Position numbers and translations under genes: made by a program. The notes beneath the pieces were generated by a model. That model saw nothing but the letters and a program-made list of their open reading frames with translations, was not told where the DNA came from and did not search any database. Shown in pieces: positions 1-12,744 of a stretch of 64,000 nucleotides of DNA. Source of the stretch: Glossina fuscipes (taxonomy: Eukaryota; Arthropoda; Insecta; Diptera; Glossinidae); the NCBI RefSeq assembly GCF_014805625.2, contig NW_023998414.1, positions 5,752,471-5,816,470 of the forward strand. Reading direction: 5' to 3'. Every line of letters begins with the position of its first letter. Positions within the stretch are counted from its first letter, which is position 1.

Positions 1-1407
1 CGCCTATGCTTATGTCTGTAAGTTGCTTAAGTTGCGCAGTTGCTGAATGCCCGACGAAATCGATTGTCAATTCTTATTGATTACGATCGAATCAAAAAAA
101 ATTGACTGACGAAAAGGTCGAATTACCTAGAGATCGATATTTCCCAATTAAGGAAATACTTCGGACCTGTAATTTTATTCCGACACTTCTTACTTCGCTT
201 TTTTTGTGTCTTGGAAAATTAAGCACGATTTTTGAAACGATTGCCCTTTTTGTTCTCTCCTTAAAATCGAGTTGAACTATATCAATGCCCCGGATCGCAA
301 TGAATCATTTCTTAATAACATGTCGTCTTTATTGAATGTATAACATTATCTGTGTTCATTACGTGCTTCAAAGGGAGATAAGGTAAATGGGAAGGTTTCC
401 TTTGTTTTTCTGCTTGAAATCGCCTCGCGTGGAATCATGCGTAGACTCAATTTGTGTGTATTCTGTTAGGGTATGTGAAAGAAATTGCAAAAATCGTTCA
501 CTTTCCTTCCTGCAATTTTATAGAGCGAGACCCCTCTTCAACGAATCTCAATGATAGTCATTGGGAGACGGAAATATTGCTATAATCGTAAAAGTATTGC
601 CAGACTAAAGATGTAATAAAACTCGGCATACAATAAGTGCTATGCTTGACGTAACTAAGGCGCCTTTTATAGGCAATTTGTTTTTGTTGTTTTTTGCATT
701 TTATTAACACATTAGAGCGTTTTTTTTTTTTTTTTTTTCAGAAGAAGACATAAAAAATTTAAAGTGAAGAGACTAGTGAGACATTGTATGGGATGTTTAC
801 TGAATATCTTTTCCTTTTTTTTTTGTTTTTTTTTGCTTTTTTTTGCTTTTTTCTTTTTAATATTTTCATTTGAATTTTTTTTATTCCTAGGAAATTGCAA
901 ACATATAAGAAGTTAAGAAAACAGTAGAAAATTAAAGAAAGAAACATAATTATCTGCATGACCCCTCAGTTAGGGTTATAGAAAAACAACAACAATAACA
1001 ACAACAATAAAAAAATAGTTAATCATTTTCACTCGTTTTCTCTATTAAACCCAAAAGCCTATATATATACGCTAGTACGCTACTATATGTTTACTTTCAT
1101 TACTTGTATCATATCTGCGGTTTCTATTTTGCTTTTTTATTATTTTCCTAACAAATTAGTTACAATTTTTCTATACATTGATTAACAACAAATGTGAGTA
1201 AGTTGAATTTGGCATTGCCTTTATAACAGATGCGGATATGCGGACTTATGATTAATACGAGACTTTAAGGGTACCTGTACATCCGTTATAGGAACCTGAA
1301 TTGAAAATCAACACATGATTAATATATTGTTCTTCTTTTTCCTTCATGGGATCTAACCTATATGTCTGACATCGCTATGGTTGGAAAGAATTGGCGAAAG
1401 AGGCCCG

Positions 1408-1408
1408 A

Positions 1409-1440
<32 letters not shown>

Positions 1441-1447
1441 AGAGAGG
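1408..1447. repeat. (GA)n microsatellite
   Basis: Pure AG repeat of about 26 bp, then an imperfect part. Confidence 0.9.
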
Positions 1448-3005
1448 TTGTGCTCAGTCAGTAAATATTATGCCTATAGCGACTGAGCAATCATCCACAT
1501 AGCACAGCCTTCACCCTCACGTCGTTTTGAATGCCCAAACACCGACTAGGTATTTGGAAATCTTATCTACTCTGCTATACCTCATCATTGTGAAATAGCA
1601 AATGGACCGACTTTCTTGTCGTCTTAACAGTGAACAGCATCATCAGCTCCATGTTAGCTGCTCTTCCGTTTATTTCAGAACATTTGATTTTGTTCACAAC
1701 CATATCTAATATTTAAACGTTGAAGTAATCATAATAATGGTCGCATATCATCGGAAAATCCTTACCATGTAATCTGATAACTTGTGCCAGTGTAGGGCTT
1801 CCTATAATCGTTCCGATAGGAAAAGCATCGCACGTCTTATGGGATAATTCGATGTACGCAGAACAGTAAGGGAGAAAAGATGAGGAAGAGAGAGGAGGAG
1901 AGAGGTTATCACATGAATTTTTAATTTTAAGTATGTAGAGCATTCTGTGACTAGTTTACAGCAAAATGTGGTTCGTTGAAAGAAAGTGCGGAACTCGAAA
2001 ATTTTATCAATTGACTGATTAGGTCACCAAGGTTTTCGACTTATAGCAGATTAGAGCGACAAATTGCATTTAAATTGAAAATTAAATTCATTTGAATCAC
2101 GATAGATAAATTCATTGGGAATTCGTTTATTTAAATGAAATGACATTTGGCAGAAGTCCTGTGAACTTTTTTATAGATATATGTAGTTGAAGTTATACAT
2201 CTTCAAGACCATTAAAAAGTGTTTTATTCGAAAATTCTTATTGTTTAACTGCCTGCACATCCCAATGGAAAAGCAATGAATGGCTGGATGACACGGATGA
2301 TAAATTTTTTGTAAAGATAAATAAATGCTAAAGAGGCCAAGTTGTAGAATTTGTTACATCAGTTCGTTCCTTCACTATTCGAATCTAAATTTGTTAACGT
2401 TTCCTTTTTTCTTTTTTTTGGAGAACTTTAAGTCAAAACCGCGGTCTATACATATCTATATATGAAATAGAATGAAAAAGAGGTAAACTTATCAATTTTA
2501 ATTTTTTTGTGTGTGTGTGTATGTATGTCTCATAACCATGTAAGAAGCATGCGTTAACATTACCTTTTAAATATTTATTTGATACAATTAAAGCATGTCG
2601 GGCATGCTAGCGTAAGCAATATTTCCAAATATTTCTCTTACGCATAGATTTTTGCATTCGTTCAGATAACCCTATATAGCCTGAAGACTCTGCTATTTGT
2701 TTCCTAAGATGTACCTACCTACCGCGTATAGAGCGTGCAAAATATTATAATTATTTGTTAAAGTGCATCGAAAATTTGCTCCAAAGTTAAAGCAATGCTA
2801 CTACAAAAGCTGATGGTAGTCCAAGTTTACCTTGACGTTCGTGATCGTTACGCAAGTAGCGTACATACTATCGATAATATATTATAAAAATAGCTCATCC
2901 AGTATTGAAAGTAAATTACATAGGTGAGATTGAAAAAATGATTCCCATTAGGCTCCATTGTTGACTATTGATCTATAATTGCAATCTTTGAGACTTTTCC
3001 AAACT

Positions 3006-3006
3006 G

Positions 3007-3060
<54 letters not shown>
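3006..3060. repeat. Compound (CT)n(GT)n microsatellite
   Basis: (CT)7 changes directly into (TG)19. Confidence 0.9.
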
Positions 3061-3620
3061 CGTGTGCGATTCAATATAATTCGCGTCTAATTTTTTCTTT
3101 ACTCATAAGCCGGTACAAGAGTAATTCTGCTTATTATACTTACGCACCTATACGCTTGCATATCTATAATTATTGAAGAAGAAGGCAAAACAATACATGA
3201 AAATTTCAAATAATATTAAATGGCATGAATCCAAGAGTCGCCCTAAGGCGAACATAACTTTCTCATTTTTTTTTTCTTTTTTTTTTTTTTATTTTGATTT
3301 CTTTTCTTGTTGCTTTTTTTTTTTTTTTTAGTTTTTCTTGTGCAAGCTTTCATTTGTTTTCTAATCGACTTAACGGTAATTTCCATTTCTTACTTATTTT
3401 TTCCCCCTCCTTTAATTAAGTTTTTTTTTTATTTTTTCTTTTATGGTTTAATGTGCAAAGGCTTACTTATCATCATATAATACCTATCTATACATTATTT
3501 TGCAGTTTCTTTTTTATCGCGAACAAAATATGAATTTCTTGTAATAAATATTTCTGGTGTTATTATGTTATTAGTACATTAATTAACAAAACTGGCATAC
3601 CATACATATTAATTAGACTG

Positions 3621-3644
3621 CACACACACACACACACACACACA
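3621..3644. repeat. (CA)12 microsatellite
   Basis: Pure CA repeat, followed closely by a poly(A) run at 3,656-3,672. Confidence 0.9.
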
Positions 3645-4164
3645 GATGGACATACAAAAAAAAAAAAAAAAATCGCAAAAATGGAAATGAGGAAGAAACT
3701 GTGTTTACATTATTTTCTATTAAATTGTTTTAAATAATTGAAAACAATAACAAGCAAATTAATTTTATACATGCCTTTGGACGAATTTTCGATGCCCATA
3801 CACTCAAAAGTTGATTGTTACAGTTTCTTATATATATATATATAAAACGAATACATTACGTTGTTGTTGTATTGCTTAAGAATATATAAAAAAAAAATCT
3901 AATCGAGTTTTTCCTGCTTATCTCTCCGTCCGTCCGTTCATTCTGTTGTAAAATCGCAATACCCATCCTTACAGTCTCACTTGAAATTTTAAATACCAGA
4001 TATAACCAACCAAAGCTCCAAGATGCCATGACGCAAACTAAGCTGAACATGGATAGCCGGTCTCATATTCTGCATAAGCGTTCTACTGTTAAATAAAGCC
4101 TTATGAAAATTGTTCCTCAATAATTCAACGATGGGGAATTTGGATTATATCGATCTATTTTTCT

Positions 4165-4352
4165 AACCGCACTCTGCATAGGGACTTTCTGTCTGAAAAA
4201 ATTGCATGGCTCGAGCCAACTGATATGCCCTCCTATTCTCATCAACTTCTCCAATGGTATTTCGCCGATTCTCCATAACAATTTTCTTCACTCTTTCCAA
4301 AATATTTTCATCAGTTGTTGACTTGCTCGAGCATCCATCGCGAGCATCATTG
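4165..4352 (-). pseudogene. Mariner-type transposase fragment (DNA-binding/linker region)
   Basis: The minus strand reads NDARDGCSSKSTTDENILER followed by VKKIVMENRRNTIGEV. This matches the linker between the two helix-turn-helix motifs of SETMAR-like mariner transposases (pattern D.RSGRPSTS.TDENIEKVK.IVLENRR.TIREV). After EV the expected G(I/H)S...C..FF pattern continues in another frame. Only about 60 codons remain, and no catalytic domain was found beside it. Confidence 0.72.
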
Positions 4353-5470
4353 TTAACATTTTCTCGGCCTTATGTGTGACGAGTTTGGTCTTTGCTCAAG
4401 CTCGCAGTCAACCATTGTAAGTGAGTTAGAGCATTTCAATAAAATTTAATCGAAATCCTTTGATCCTTTTTTTTCGATAGCAAAAAATCGCCAAACATAC
4501 CAAAGCACATCTAACCTTTATATCTGTGAAAAAACAAACTAAAAATGTAAAGTGCCTGATAATGTCAACATATGTTGGACACCTGTGTACTAACACAAAA
4601 AAAAAAAAAAAAAAAAAAACACAAAAAAGAATCTAAATATCGAACGTACGTAGCCCACGAAATTTTCATTGTCACCTTTTTTTTTCTGTTTTTTTTTTTT
4701 TTTTTTTGAAACACACTTTGTATACCTTTGTATACCTTATGGAAGGCGAAATGATAAATCTAATATTTTTCCCACAATCCTTTGTTACAAACGGTATAAT
4801 CCAATATACGTTGAGTTGCGATAAATTTCTTCTGGAATATTTGGATTGTATCTGCAGCAGAGAAATCATTGCTGAAAATGCTTTCTACTTAAAGATATTA
4901 TAATGTAATATTTAGTTAATATATACAAAGCGAACTTTTCATTTGTCATTCATTATCTGAGTGTATTAGTTATTGAAATACATTTCATTTTTTACGCTTT
5001 TTTTTTTTTTGTTATTTATTCATTAGCAATTTATTTTAATTTTTAATAATTTTTTTTTCACATATTTATTTTCATAAATTTTTTTTTTTTTTTTTTTAAT
5101 TTTTTGCCAGCATACAGTATTAAACAAGGCGTGACTAATTACAACATGAAGGTCGTTATGATTCTAAACTGTAAAATTGAAAAAATTTATGTGTTATGAC
5201 GAATTTTGTGTACTCACTATCCAGATGTGAAACATTTATCTTCATTTGACTGAATTCTCTTTCTCTTCTTCTTTTTCATGATATGAAATAAATAATGTTG
5301 GATAATGTTGGATTGGTGCATATTATTACAATCTATCAACTGTGAATGTATTTATTATTCAATGCTAGGAAGGAAGGACTTTTTTTTTTTTTTTTTTAAT
5401 TTTATCATCATAATTAGACATTAGGTTATGTTTTTGCAAAAATGAAATTATTTTCTCTAAAATTGTGTTG

Positions 5471-5509
<39 letters not shown>

Positions 5510-6234
5510 AATTAAACGCCTGAAAATCATTTAAATTTTAACGACTATTTTCGTTCGTTGCTTCAAATGAATGAATTAATTTAGAGTATCGTTTAGAAAG
5601 TCTTCTGATGGATATAAAAATAATCTACATTAGTAATTAAATGTATCTTTATCAGACTCAGGCAAGGATAGACAATAAGTGACATCTATATGCAATTAAA
5701 TGCAATTAAAAATAATTTAAATAATAGTAATAATAAACGATAATAATAATAATAATAAAAAAATAAAAAAAAAAAGAAATAAATAAATAAAAAAAAAAGA
5801 AAGAACACAAAAAATGAAAACAAAAGAAAATCATGTGATATGTTCGTGTCATTTAATGATCGTGACATTTAATGATTTTGTAGAGTGTACATACATATTG
5901 TACAACCCTGAAATTAATGAGGAGTTAAACTCAATTCATTTAGTAATCAAAATAAACATTTGCGTAAAATTTTCCTAAAAGCCGCCTGCCCGAGACGATA
6001 GCGATACGATAACAATAACGATAAATATGAAGAGTTTTGTTGTATTGTTTATAATTCATTATCGAAACAGAGATTAGCTAACTAGGGCTAACTATTAATA
6101 TCTTACGCTTTAGAAAAGATGTTGAACTGAAGATTTATCGGCGGATCTCTGAAAGTTTTGCGTGTCACGGTCAGCTCTATTTACCGGCGATCTATAAAAT
6201 TGTTTGGACAATAGAAGAAAGACAAGTAAAAACC
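4353..6234. other. Gene-free AT-rich stretch
   Basis: Homopolymer runs (4,597-4,619; 4,691-4,707; 5,081-5,098), a (GA)n tract and an AAT/A-rich zone at 5,700-5,825. Nothing else is recognisable. Confidence 0.5.
5470..5509. repeat. (GA)n microsatellite
   Basis: AG repeat interrupted twice by T. Confidence 0.88.
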
Positions 6235-6540
6235 TTGTATAGTTGATCATGGCCAAATACTCAACGTCAATGATTGTTCAAAATAAAATTTTATACGGAA
6301 AGTTGTCAAGAAAGAGGGTCCGATTCCGAGTCGAAACTGATTAGCATATCACATTTCATCTCTGTAGGTTAAATGCAATATTGACTGACGGACCGACAAG
6401 GTTAAATCAATTCAAAAAGTGATTCTGAATCGATAGGTATAAAATAGTAGAGTATAAAATAAAAGTTGAGCCTACGGTTGTTGCATACGTTTCGTATAAA
6501 CTCAACCGTATCACAGGTGGTGTAGTATATAATAAATAAC
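6235..6540 (+). repeat. GTCY-family dispersed repeat copy
   Basis: Shows the family landmarks in order: a GACR tract (GACTGACGGACCGACAAG), the hairpin segment AAAGTGATTCTGAATCGATAGG (6,417 on) and the tail ending in CACAGGTGGTGTAG. The family is non-coding and resembles mini-me/DINE-1-type dipteran elements with (GTCY)n tracts; that assignment is inference. Confidence 0.65.
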
Positions 6541-6593
6541 TTTATCAAAATTCTTGAAAGTGTCAGGCACCTTATAGTATATAAATATATAAA

Positions 6594-6594
<1 letters not shown>

Positions 6595-6648
<54 letters not shown>
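6595..6648. repeat. (CT)n microsatellite
   Basis: About 54 bp of CT repeat with one TTT interruption; lies about 55 bp after a GTCY-family copy. Confidence 0.9.
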
Positions 6649-6664
6649 CACAGATACAGATGTG

Positions 6665-6720
6665 TACAAATAAGTTCGTAGGTTAGCATCCAGGTGTTGG
6701 ATGACTATTGACAATTTCAT
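6665..6720 (+). repeat. AATAAGTTCGT-type transposon terminus-like sequence
   Basis: AAATAAGTTCGTAGG, then TTGGATGACTATTGACAAT. Shared with 50,570 and 51,234; it resembles ends of Tc1/mariner-type elements, but no inverted partner was found. Confidence 0.3.
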
Positions 6721-7560
6721 ATGATGACGCAATGACGGTACACACCAAATTCAGATCTTACAGTTATGTAACAGAAACAAAGGTATGGATTCGTCAATAG
6801 TGGCGTAGGCTTTATAATATTCGGCGATCAAGAGGCCCTCGATTTAAATGTAAAAGTTTTCTTTTTCATTCGTTTGCTTGTTTTTTCGTATTTCGGGCCA
6901 AAGTTGCTACTTGATGTAGATATTCTTTGCCGGTCCCCGATAGAAACTCCATCTACACCAAATATAAAGTTGAAGTGTTTTAAAAAATATGTAATTATTT
7001 TACAAAACATATCGATATTCATTGTTTAACATGATTAATTGATTCATTGGAATCATGAATATATGGCGGCGAGTAATGTTCGTCGTACTGAGCTCACGGG
7101 CAAATTCATAATTGATAATTAATTGCTCAGAGATTTTTTGTTAAATTTTGTTTTGTTTTTTTTCATCTTTTCACGGCATTCCCATACTTTTTCGTTCCTG
7201 TTTTTCATAAATATTTCATAAAATTTTTATTTTATTTAAAAAAATTTTAAAAAGTATGAGTCACTTTACTCCCAAATAACTTTATTCTTTCCTTCTCATT
7301 CTTTTCGTTCATTCTCTGTATTTTTGCCTTTTTTTCTTTTCATTTTTATTGTCATGAAATTTTATACTCATTTCCCGTTTCCGTTTTAACTTTAAACCAT
7401 ATGCGATGTTCTGTTTTTATCTGTTGTTGCTGTGGGTTCGGTTGATGAATTCTTTATTTTGCTAAAATCAACGAAGCATAATAAGTTGTTTTTGTTGTTA
7501 CTGTTGTTGTTGTTGCTTTTCTTTTATATATAACTTTGATTTCCATTAAAATTTTTTTGC

Positions 7561-7600
<40 letters not shown>

Positions 7601-8324
7601 TCTTTGTATCTATTATTTATTGTGCAAAGTCATAAAAGTTCATTATACTATGATTTAATGCTAGAGAACGTGGTTACGGTTAAGTGAAAGTTAAGCCAGA
7701 ACAGAGTTAGTTCAAAGAACCTTAAAAATTAAATTTGAAATTTTTTTGCTAATATTTATTTCTATGGCCATCGATGAAAGATTGATTTGCATTAATGTTG
7801 CTTTTAAAACACGTAAATAAATACAAAAAAGTAGTGAACAGTTTCGAGTCATCTTCGTTCGTGTGCTCGCCATATATATAAAACAGAAACTTATCGTACA
7901 ATGTCGTGTAGTTGGACTTCGCGGAGTGCAACTGCTTTCTTTTGCGTCCGTGATTCACTTTGATTGCATGTTATCTCCATAAACAAACTTTAATTCGACG
8001 ACTTTTTAAGGTTTCCAAAAGGAATGCATGGAGTACATTTTTTTGATCGCACACTATCGGCCGTTTTCGAAGCAACAGAAGCATTACAAGCCAGAAGGCC
8101 AGCCGTACGTCTTTTCCTTCTTTGAGAGAATTGTTCGCAATTTAATCATTTTGTTTTATAATGAATCGCCTATCGAGCGATTATTTCGTAAAAAAAATGT
8201 AAACAGCAAATAAGCAACGATAACAACTGATGCCGACTAGCTCTCCATGTTGGCTGAGCGATTTTCAGCAATATACCACAACAATCTATTGGTTTTTTGA
8301 GCACCTCTGCACTTTGATATCGTT
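6721..8324. other. Gene-free stretch
   Basis: Unique-looking sequence with one (TA)n tract. The 61-codon frame at 8,028-8,213 resembles nothing I know. Confidence 0.45.
7564..7594. repeat. (TA)n microsatellite
   Basis: About 15 TA units. Confidence 0.9.
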
Positions 8325-8665
8325 AGAGGGAGAGTGCTCGAGAAAGTCGACCGATCCAAATCATTTTCACTGGCGTTCGTTCATGGGTCAAAGCACATGA
8401 GCAACGTGTATCAAATTTCATCAAGAAAACTACTTTCAATAGCGTTCGTGTTCGTTCTTGTACCAAAATACGTCAGTGCACCAAATTTCCTTAAAGTAAT
8501 TGGAGGATTGCGTCCTGCAGGTCGAATATAAGAAATCAAAAAGGGACAGCTGGCTGAACAAGTTTAGATCGCTTCAGAAAATGACTCTGAATAGATCGGT
8601 ATACTAAACAAAGTAAAAACTTCATAGTTGAGCAAGGGCGACTAATGGATCTCCCATATCACTTT
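8325..8665 (+). repeat. GTCY-family repeat copy with internal duplication
   Basis: Contains the block GCGTTCGT...CAAATTTCATC twice (about 8,372-8,423 and 8,441-8,490), then the CTGCAGGTCG block, GGACAGCTGGCTGAACAAG, and the hairpin segment CTTCAGAAAATGACTCTGAAT. The GACR tract is almost lost. Confidence 0.6.
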
Positions 8666-8865
8666 GCGTAATACAGTTATCGCCTTGTGTTGTTAATAAT
8701 ACACTTATAATATCACATTATTTTCATGCAAACCCCGCATATTGCAGCACGCCCGAAATATCATATGAATCAATTTTGTCAGCTTAATTTACTTCTTCAA
8801 AATTTCATTATTTTTCATCAGAATTTGCTTACTTTGCACGATCACCCGTACATATGTTGGGGTCG

Positions 8866-9270
8866 AAATAATAGATCTCTATGATCCAAGTCCCCTACCG
8901 TAAAGCTTTTTGCTATATTGTTACTCCGGATCAATTTTCAGTATAAAATATTCAAAATTAAATCTATTGTTCATGAGAAATCTTATATGCCGTAGGGCCC
9001 ATGGAATAGATCCTTGTAGTCAAAATTTGATTCAGTTAATTTTGATCGTGAAAACATTAACAATTAGACCTTTTTGGCATATAAAGACTTGCATTTCCTA
9101 AGAATTTTTATATACGGTAGCAGCCAAAAAATAGACCAACGCAGTCCAAATTCGCTTAGGCTGATTTCTTTGTCAATTTATTATTGTGAACCAGCTTTTT
9201 ACCATAAAATATTGAAAATTCGACTTTTTATCATACAAAGATTCAGTTTTCGTAGAAAAGGGGGTATGAG
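8866..9270 (+). repeat. Decayed tandem repeat, about 130-bp period, three units
   Basis: Units start near 8,871 (ATAGATCTC), 9,006 (ATAGATCC) and 9,131 (ATAGACC). Each then has a TCC/GTC-AAA-TT block, an AAATATT-AAAATT block and an ending like TTATAT-CGGTAG-GCCC. Spacings are 135 and 125 bp. The short plus-strand open frames across it are incidental. The same repeat appears at 14.88-15.19 kb. Confidence 0.55.
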
Positions 9271-9349
9271 AGGGGATTCAAGGAATTTTTCATATCGGAT
9301 GTCGAAATGCGCCTCTGACAATTACAATGTTTTTTAAGGCGTTACTTGT

Positions 9350-9545
9350 AAAGGTGAAAAGGTATCTTAAGCCTTTCTCCATCTTACAAACATCCGCACA
9401 CATATAATATATGCTGTACCACAAGTGGTGGAGAGGTGTACAAAAATGGGTTTATCTCAAGCCCTTCTGGGTGTTGCATACATACGCACAAATCTAATAC
9501 ATGCACCCTTCTATCACAATTGAAGTAGAGTATGGAAAATGAGAA
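9350..9545 (+). repeat. Two GTCY-family 3' tails in tandem
   Basis: Two copies of the family tail (ATCTYAAGCC.TTCT, then GCATACATACGCACA, then ACCACAAGTGGTG) follow one another at about 9,360-9,440 and 9,450-9,540, without the rest of the element. Confidence 0.55.
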
Positions 9546-9778
9546 TTATATAAATAAATTGCTTAAAGATTTAAATATATTTTTAATAAAAAAAAAAAAA
9601 AAACAAACAAACGTATACATAGAGATATGTATCCAAATCATTTAGAAAGTTTTCTCAAACACTTTCTTAGGTGGATTAAAAGCGCAAATCTTTGACGATC
9701 AGTGTTCACAAGAAACTTATATCTTAAGACTATTGTAGTCGTCTTATTTCAACATTTCAGTTAACATCATTTCGTTTT

Positions 9779-9847
9779 TATATATATATATATAAAGAAA
9801 AATAAATATTTAAAAATTATTTATATATATATATATATATATATATT
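9779..9847. repeat. Two (TA)n tracts
   Basis: TA runs at 9,780-9,794 and 9,822-9,846, separated by an A-rich spacer. Confidence 0.85.
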
Positions 9848-10109
9848 TGTTTTGCTATTAAAAAGTTTCTATACACGAAATAATGCACAAATGTTTTTAT
9901 TAAATAATTTCATCAGACCCTACAAGTACTGCGTGTTTTTCTATCTGTCTGTTTGTCTTTTTGGTTGGTTGATTGAACGTTGTCAAGGCAACGCAACAAA
10001 AAAAAACATATAAAGAGAGCAATGACGGAATATCGTGGTAATGATTATGCGTCGCAAAGGGAGTGGAAGCTTTTTATGCTTTTTGTTTATCTATATATTT
10101 ATATACATT

Positions 10110-10134
10110 TATATATATATATATATATATATAT
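10110..10134. repeat. (TA)n microsatellite
   Basis: About 12 TA units. Confidence 0.88.
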
Positions 10135-10904
10135 TTCTTTTTTTTTATGCCGCAAAATGTGCGTCTTTATGCATTTATTTAAAATGAAACAAAACAAAAA
10201 ACAAAGCCAAAGGAAAAAACGAAATAATCCTAAAAAGTTATTTTGTTCATTATAGATTTTATTGTTGATGGTGTTATTGTTTTTGGAATTGCTTTAGGAG
10301 AAACCGCAGAATCTTCATAAAAAGTGCACTTAATGACGCAGGTTCGACATGATAGCTTGGAGCGTAAATAAAGTCAAAATAGAATAAATCCATAATAATA
10401 AAAACTAAATGATAATAAGAAAATTTTTAATAAATCAATATTTACATAAAAAAAACAAAATTTTTATATATAAAATATGATATAACCGAGTGGGAGCTTG
10501 TATTCGGCTTAAATTGATTTCTCTGTTTTTGATTGGAACGTGAAAGTCTTTAATAAATTGTGATTCGAAAAATGAATATATCTAAGCTGGACTGAACACT
10601 TTGTTTCAATGTCAATTTATCAATGTCAACGTAGTCTCTATCATAGGATCAAGTCTGATCGATAGTTAACCGATTGTCCAATAAATTATCCCATTTGGTG
10701 TCATGTTCGTTCCATATCGACTTGGTGTCATCAACATTTCTTTTTCTTTGCTTAGATCAAATAGCACACATGCACACATTTTTCGATTTGATTAAACGTT
10801 CCCTGCAAGCTTTTCCGCATAAGCAGAAAGGAGGTGAACGCGACAGCTACTTGAAAAAATGTTGTCGAGTTTAAATTGTTTCCGCTGGAATCTTTGCATA
10901 GGTA

Positions 10905-11180
10905 AAAGTACAACGTATGTATGCATCGTATATTGTATATATGTCTTATGTCCTCTATATATCATATGGGGAATATCCTATATATATCCTATATATATCG
11001 CGTATCGTACATTGTGTATAAAACGTATACGTCGTACAGTGCACATATCAAATATAACGTCCATCGCATATATAGCGTATATCTCATATCGTATATTCGA
11101 CGTATATATCGTAAATCATGTGTATAGGTTATATCATATACACATCATATATCGTATATATATTATTACATATACATGGC
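10905..11180. repeat. ATATCG/GTATA-rich imperfect repeat tract
   Basis: About 270 bp built of irregular variants of CGTATATATCG, CATATCGTATA and CTATATATCC. Unlike the other (TA)n tracts it keeps many CG dinucleotides at irregular spacing of roughly 7-13 bases. A 117-codon open frame (10,859-11,212) rich in Tyr and Ile crosses it but reflects composition only. Confidence 0.6.
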
Positions 11181-12394
11181 AGATGTGTGTAGGAAAAAAC
11201 ATTAAATCGTAGTAAACACTAACTTCTTACTTACTATACAGGTTGCGGTCTAGACAGCAGTAATGCACTGATATTGATGACCGCCCAACTAAAGCATCAT
11301 ATTTACGTGAATGTACTTGAATAAGTTAAATAAATTTCGGCGATAACAGCGTTTCAGACTTACGTCATCAGTGTCTTCAGGCTTGTTAGTTATAGTCAAG
11401 GCAATATGTTATTAGTTCTGAACAAGAAAAGATGGCCACAGTAATCAAAAAAATCTTCAGTGCAATAGCAAGTACATACGATATGCAATTAAAGATGAGA
11501 AATATTATGAACATAATCTTTTCAGGCCCATACAAGTGTAGACACGTATTCGACTAATGGTATGATTCAGGGATCGCTGGTTTGAGATAAAATAAATATT
11601 TCTTCAAAATTGTGAGTTGAATCGGGTTAAACGGGCCTTTTTTCAAGCCATGTTTTCGATATTGCCGTAGCGCTGACTTCTTCTCTAAACTTTACCTTTA
11701 AACCTTTTTAATAAGACCTGATGTCAAATCAAATTTTAAATCGGCTTTTCAGCTCATTTGCATTTATATTTTCAAAAAAGGTTGAGTTTTTCTTCTTAAT
11801 GCAACATTGTGACCTGTAACGGTATGATAAGAAAGGCGAACAAAAAAAAAAAAAAAAAAAAAAAAGAATACTTTTACTAAAGTTGCCTCGCATTAATTTT
11901 GTTTTTTTCAATCTGAAAAAGAAAATCCCCTTGTGCACGTACCTTGACTTTTACCTTGTGCTGATGCCTTTATATGCAAGAAACTATTTTTGGTTTTTTT
12001 TTTCTTTTTCTACAAATTTAGCAGATATTACCTTATTTTCAATGAGCATAAGGCAAGTCAAACTTTGTGCTGCTATTATTTTTTACTTATATGAAATTAA
12101 ATATTAAATTAATTATAAAAATGAAAAATATATTTTAGTTAAAAGTTCTCGCTTAAATTGAACGAATCGCTAGACCGAGATGTACCGCCGGACGGACATA
12201 ATAATAAATATGCATCAGAAGTGCGTTTATCTTCTATCGTTTTCTTACTCTTCTCCTAGCATTATAAACAAAATGATTCAATGAGTACACGCACCCCTCG
12301 TTTACTTGACGCGATATGATAAGATTTCGTAAAATCTATTTTAAGTAAGCAAACTGACAACTGACAAAAAAATTCTTAAATGAAAAATATGAAA

Positions 12395-12480
12395 AACCGC
12401 TATGATGGGTCACGGTCGACTATTCCATAGCTATTCATATAACGATTTTTCAAAACTTTTATGCACCGTATAAGAGTCTA
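12395..12480 (+). repeat. GTCY-family 5' end fragment
   Basis: GTCACGGTCGACTATTCC and CATATAACGATTTTTC match the 5' landmarks best kept in the minus-strand copy at 43.7-44.0 kb. Confidence 0.5.
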
Positions 12481-12744
12481 TAGCCTTCCTATCTGTCTAT
12501 AGGACAATGTTAAGTGCCTTAAATTCTATGGCAACTGGAAAGTGCCACGTTAGGATTGGACTGGAGGTGTATGAGACCGATGTGTGTGTGTTTACTGAGC
12601 TGGCTACTTCGTGAGATGTGGGAAGTTTTCTATATTTTTGGTTCGCTCCGCACTTTTTACCCTTTAAGGAACACACGGACGGACGTAACCTAACCTACCG
12701 AACCACCTTGCCTTGTGTCCTCGGGTCTTTCTATACCGACTCTG

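Larger units (their letters stand above)
1..4164. other. Gene-free AT-rich stretch
   Basis: Besides the simple repeats listed and many T/A runs (for example 720-739 and 3,266-3,330), I see no coding frame, RNA or repeat family I can name. Confidence 0.5.
9546..12394. other. Gene-free stretch
   Basis: Holds the (TA)n tracts and the ATATCG tract listed. The rest shows no recognisable feature. Confidence 0.5.

Noticed and set aside
10859..11212. 117-codon Tyr/Ile-rich frame
   Set aside because: Entirely produced by the ATATCG/GTATA repeat tract.
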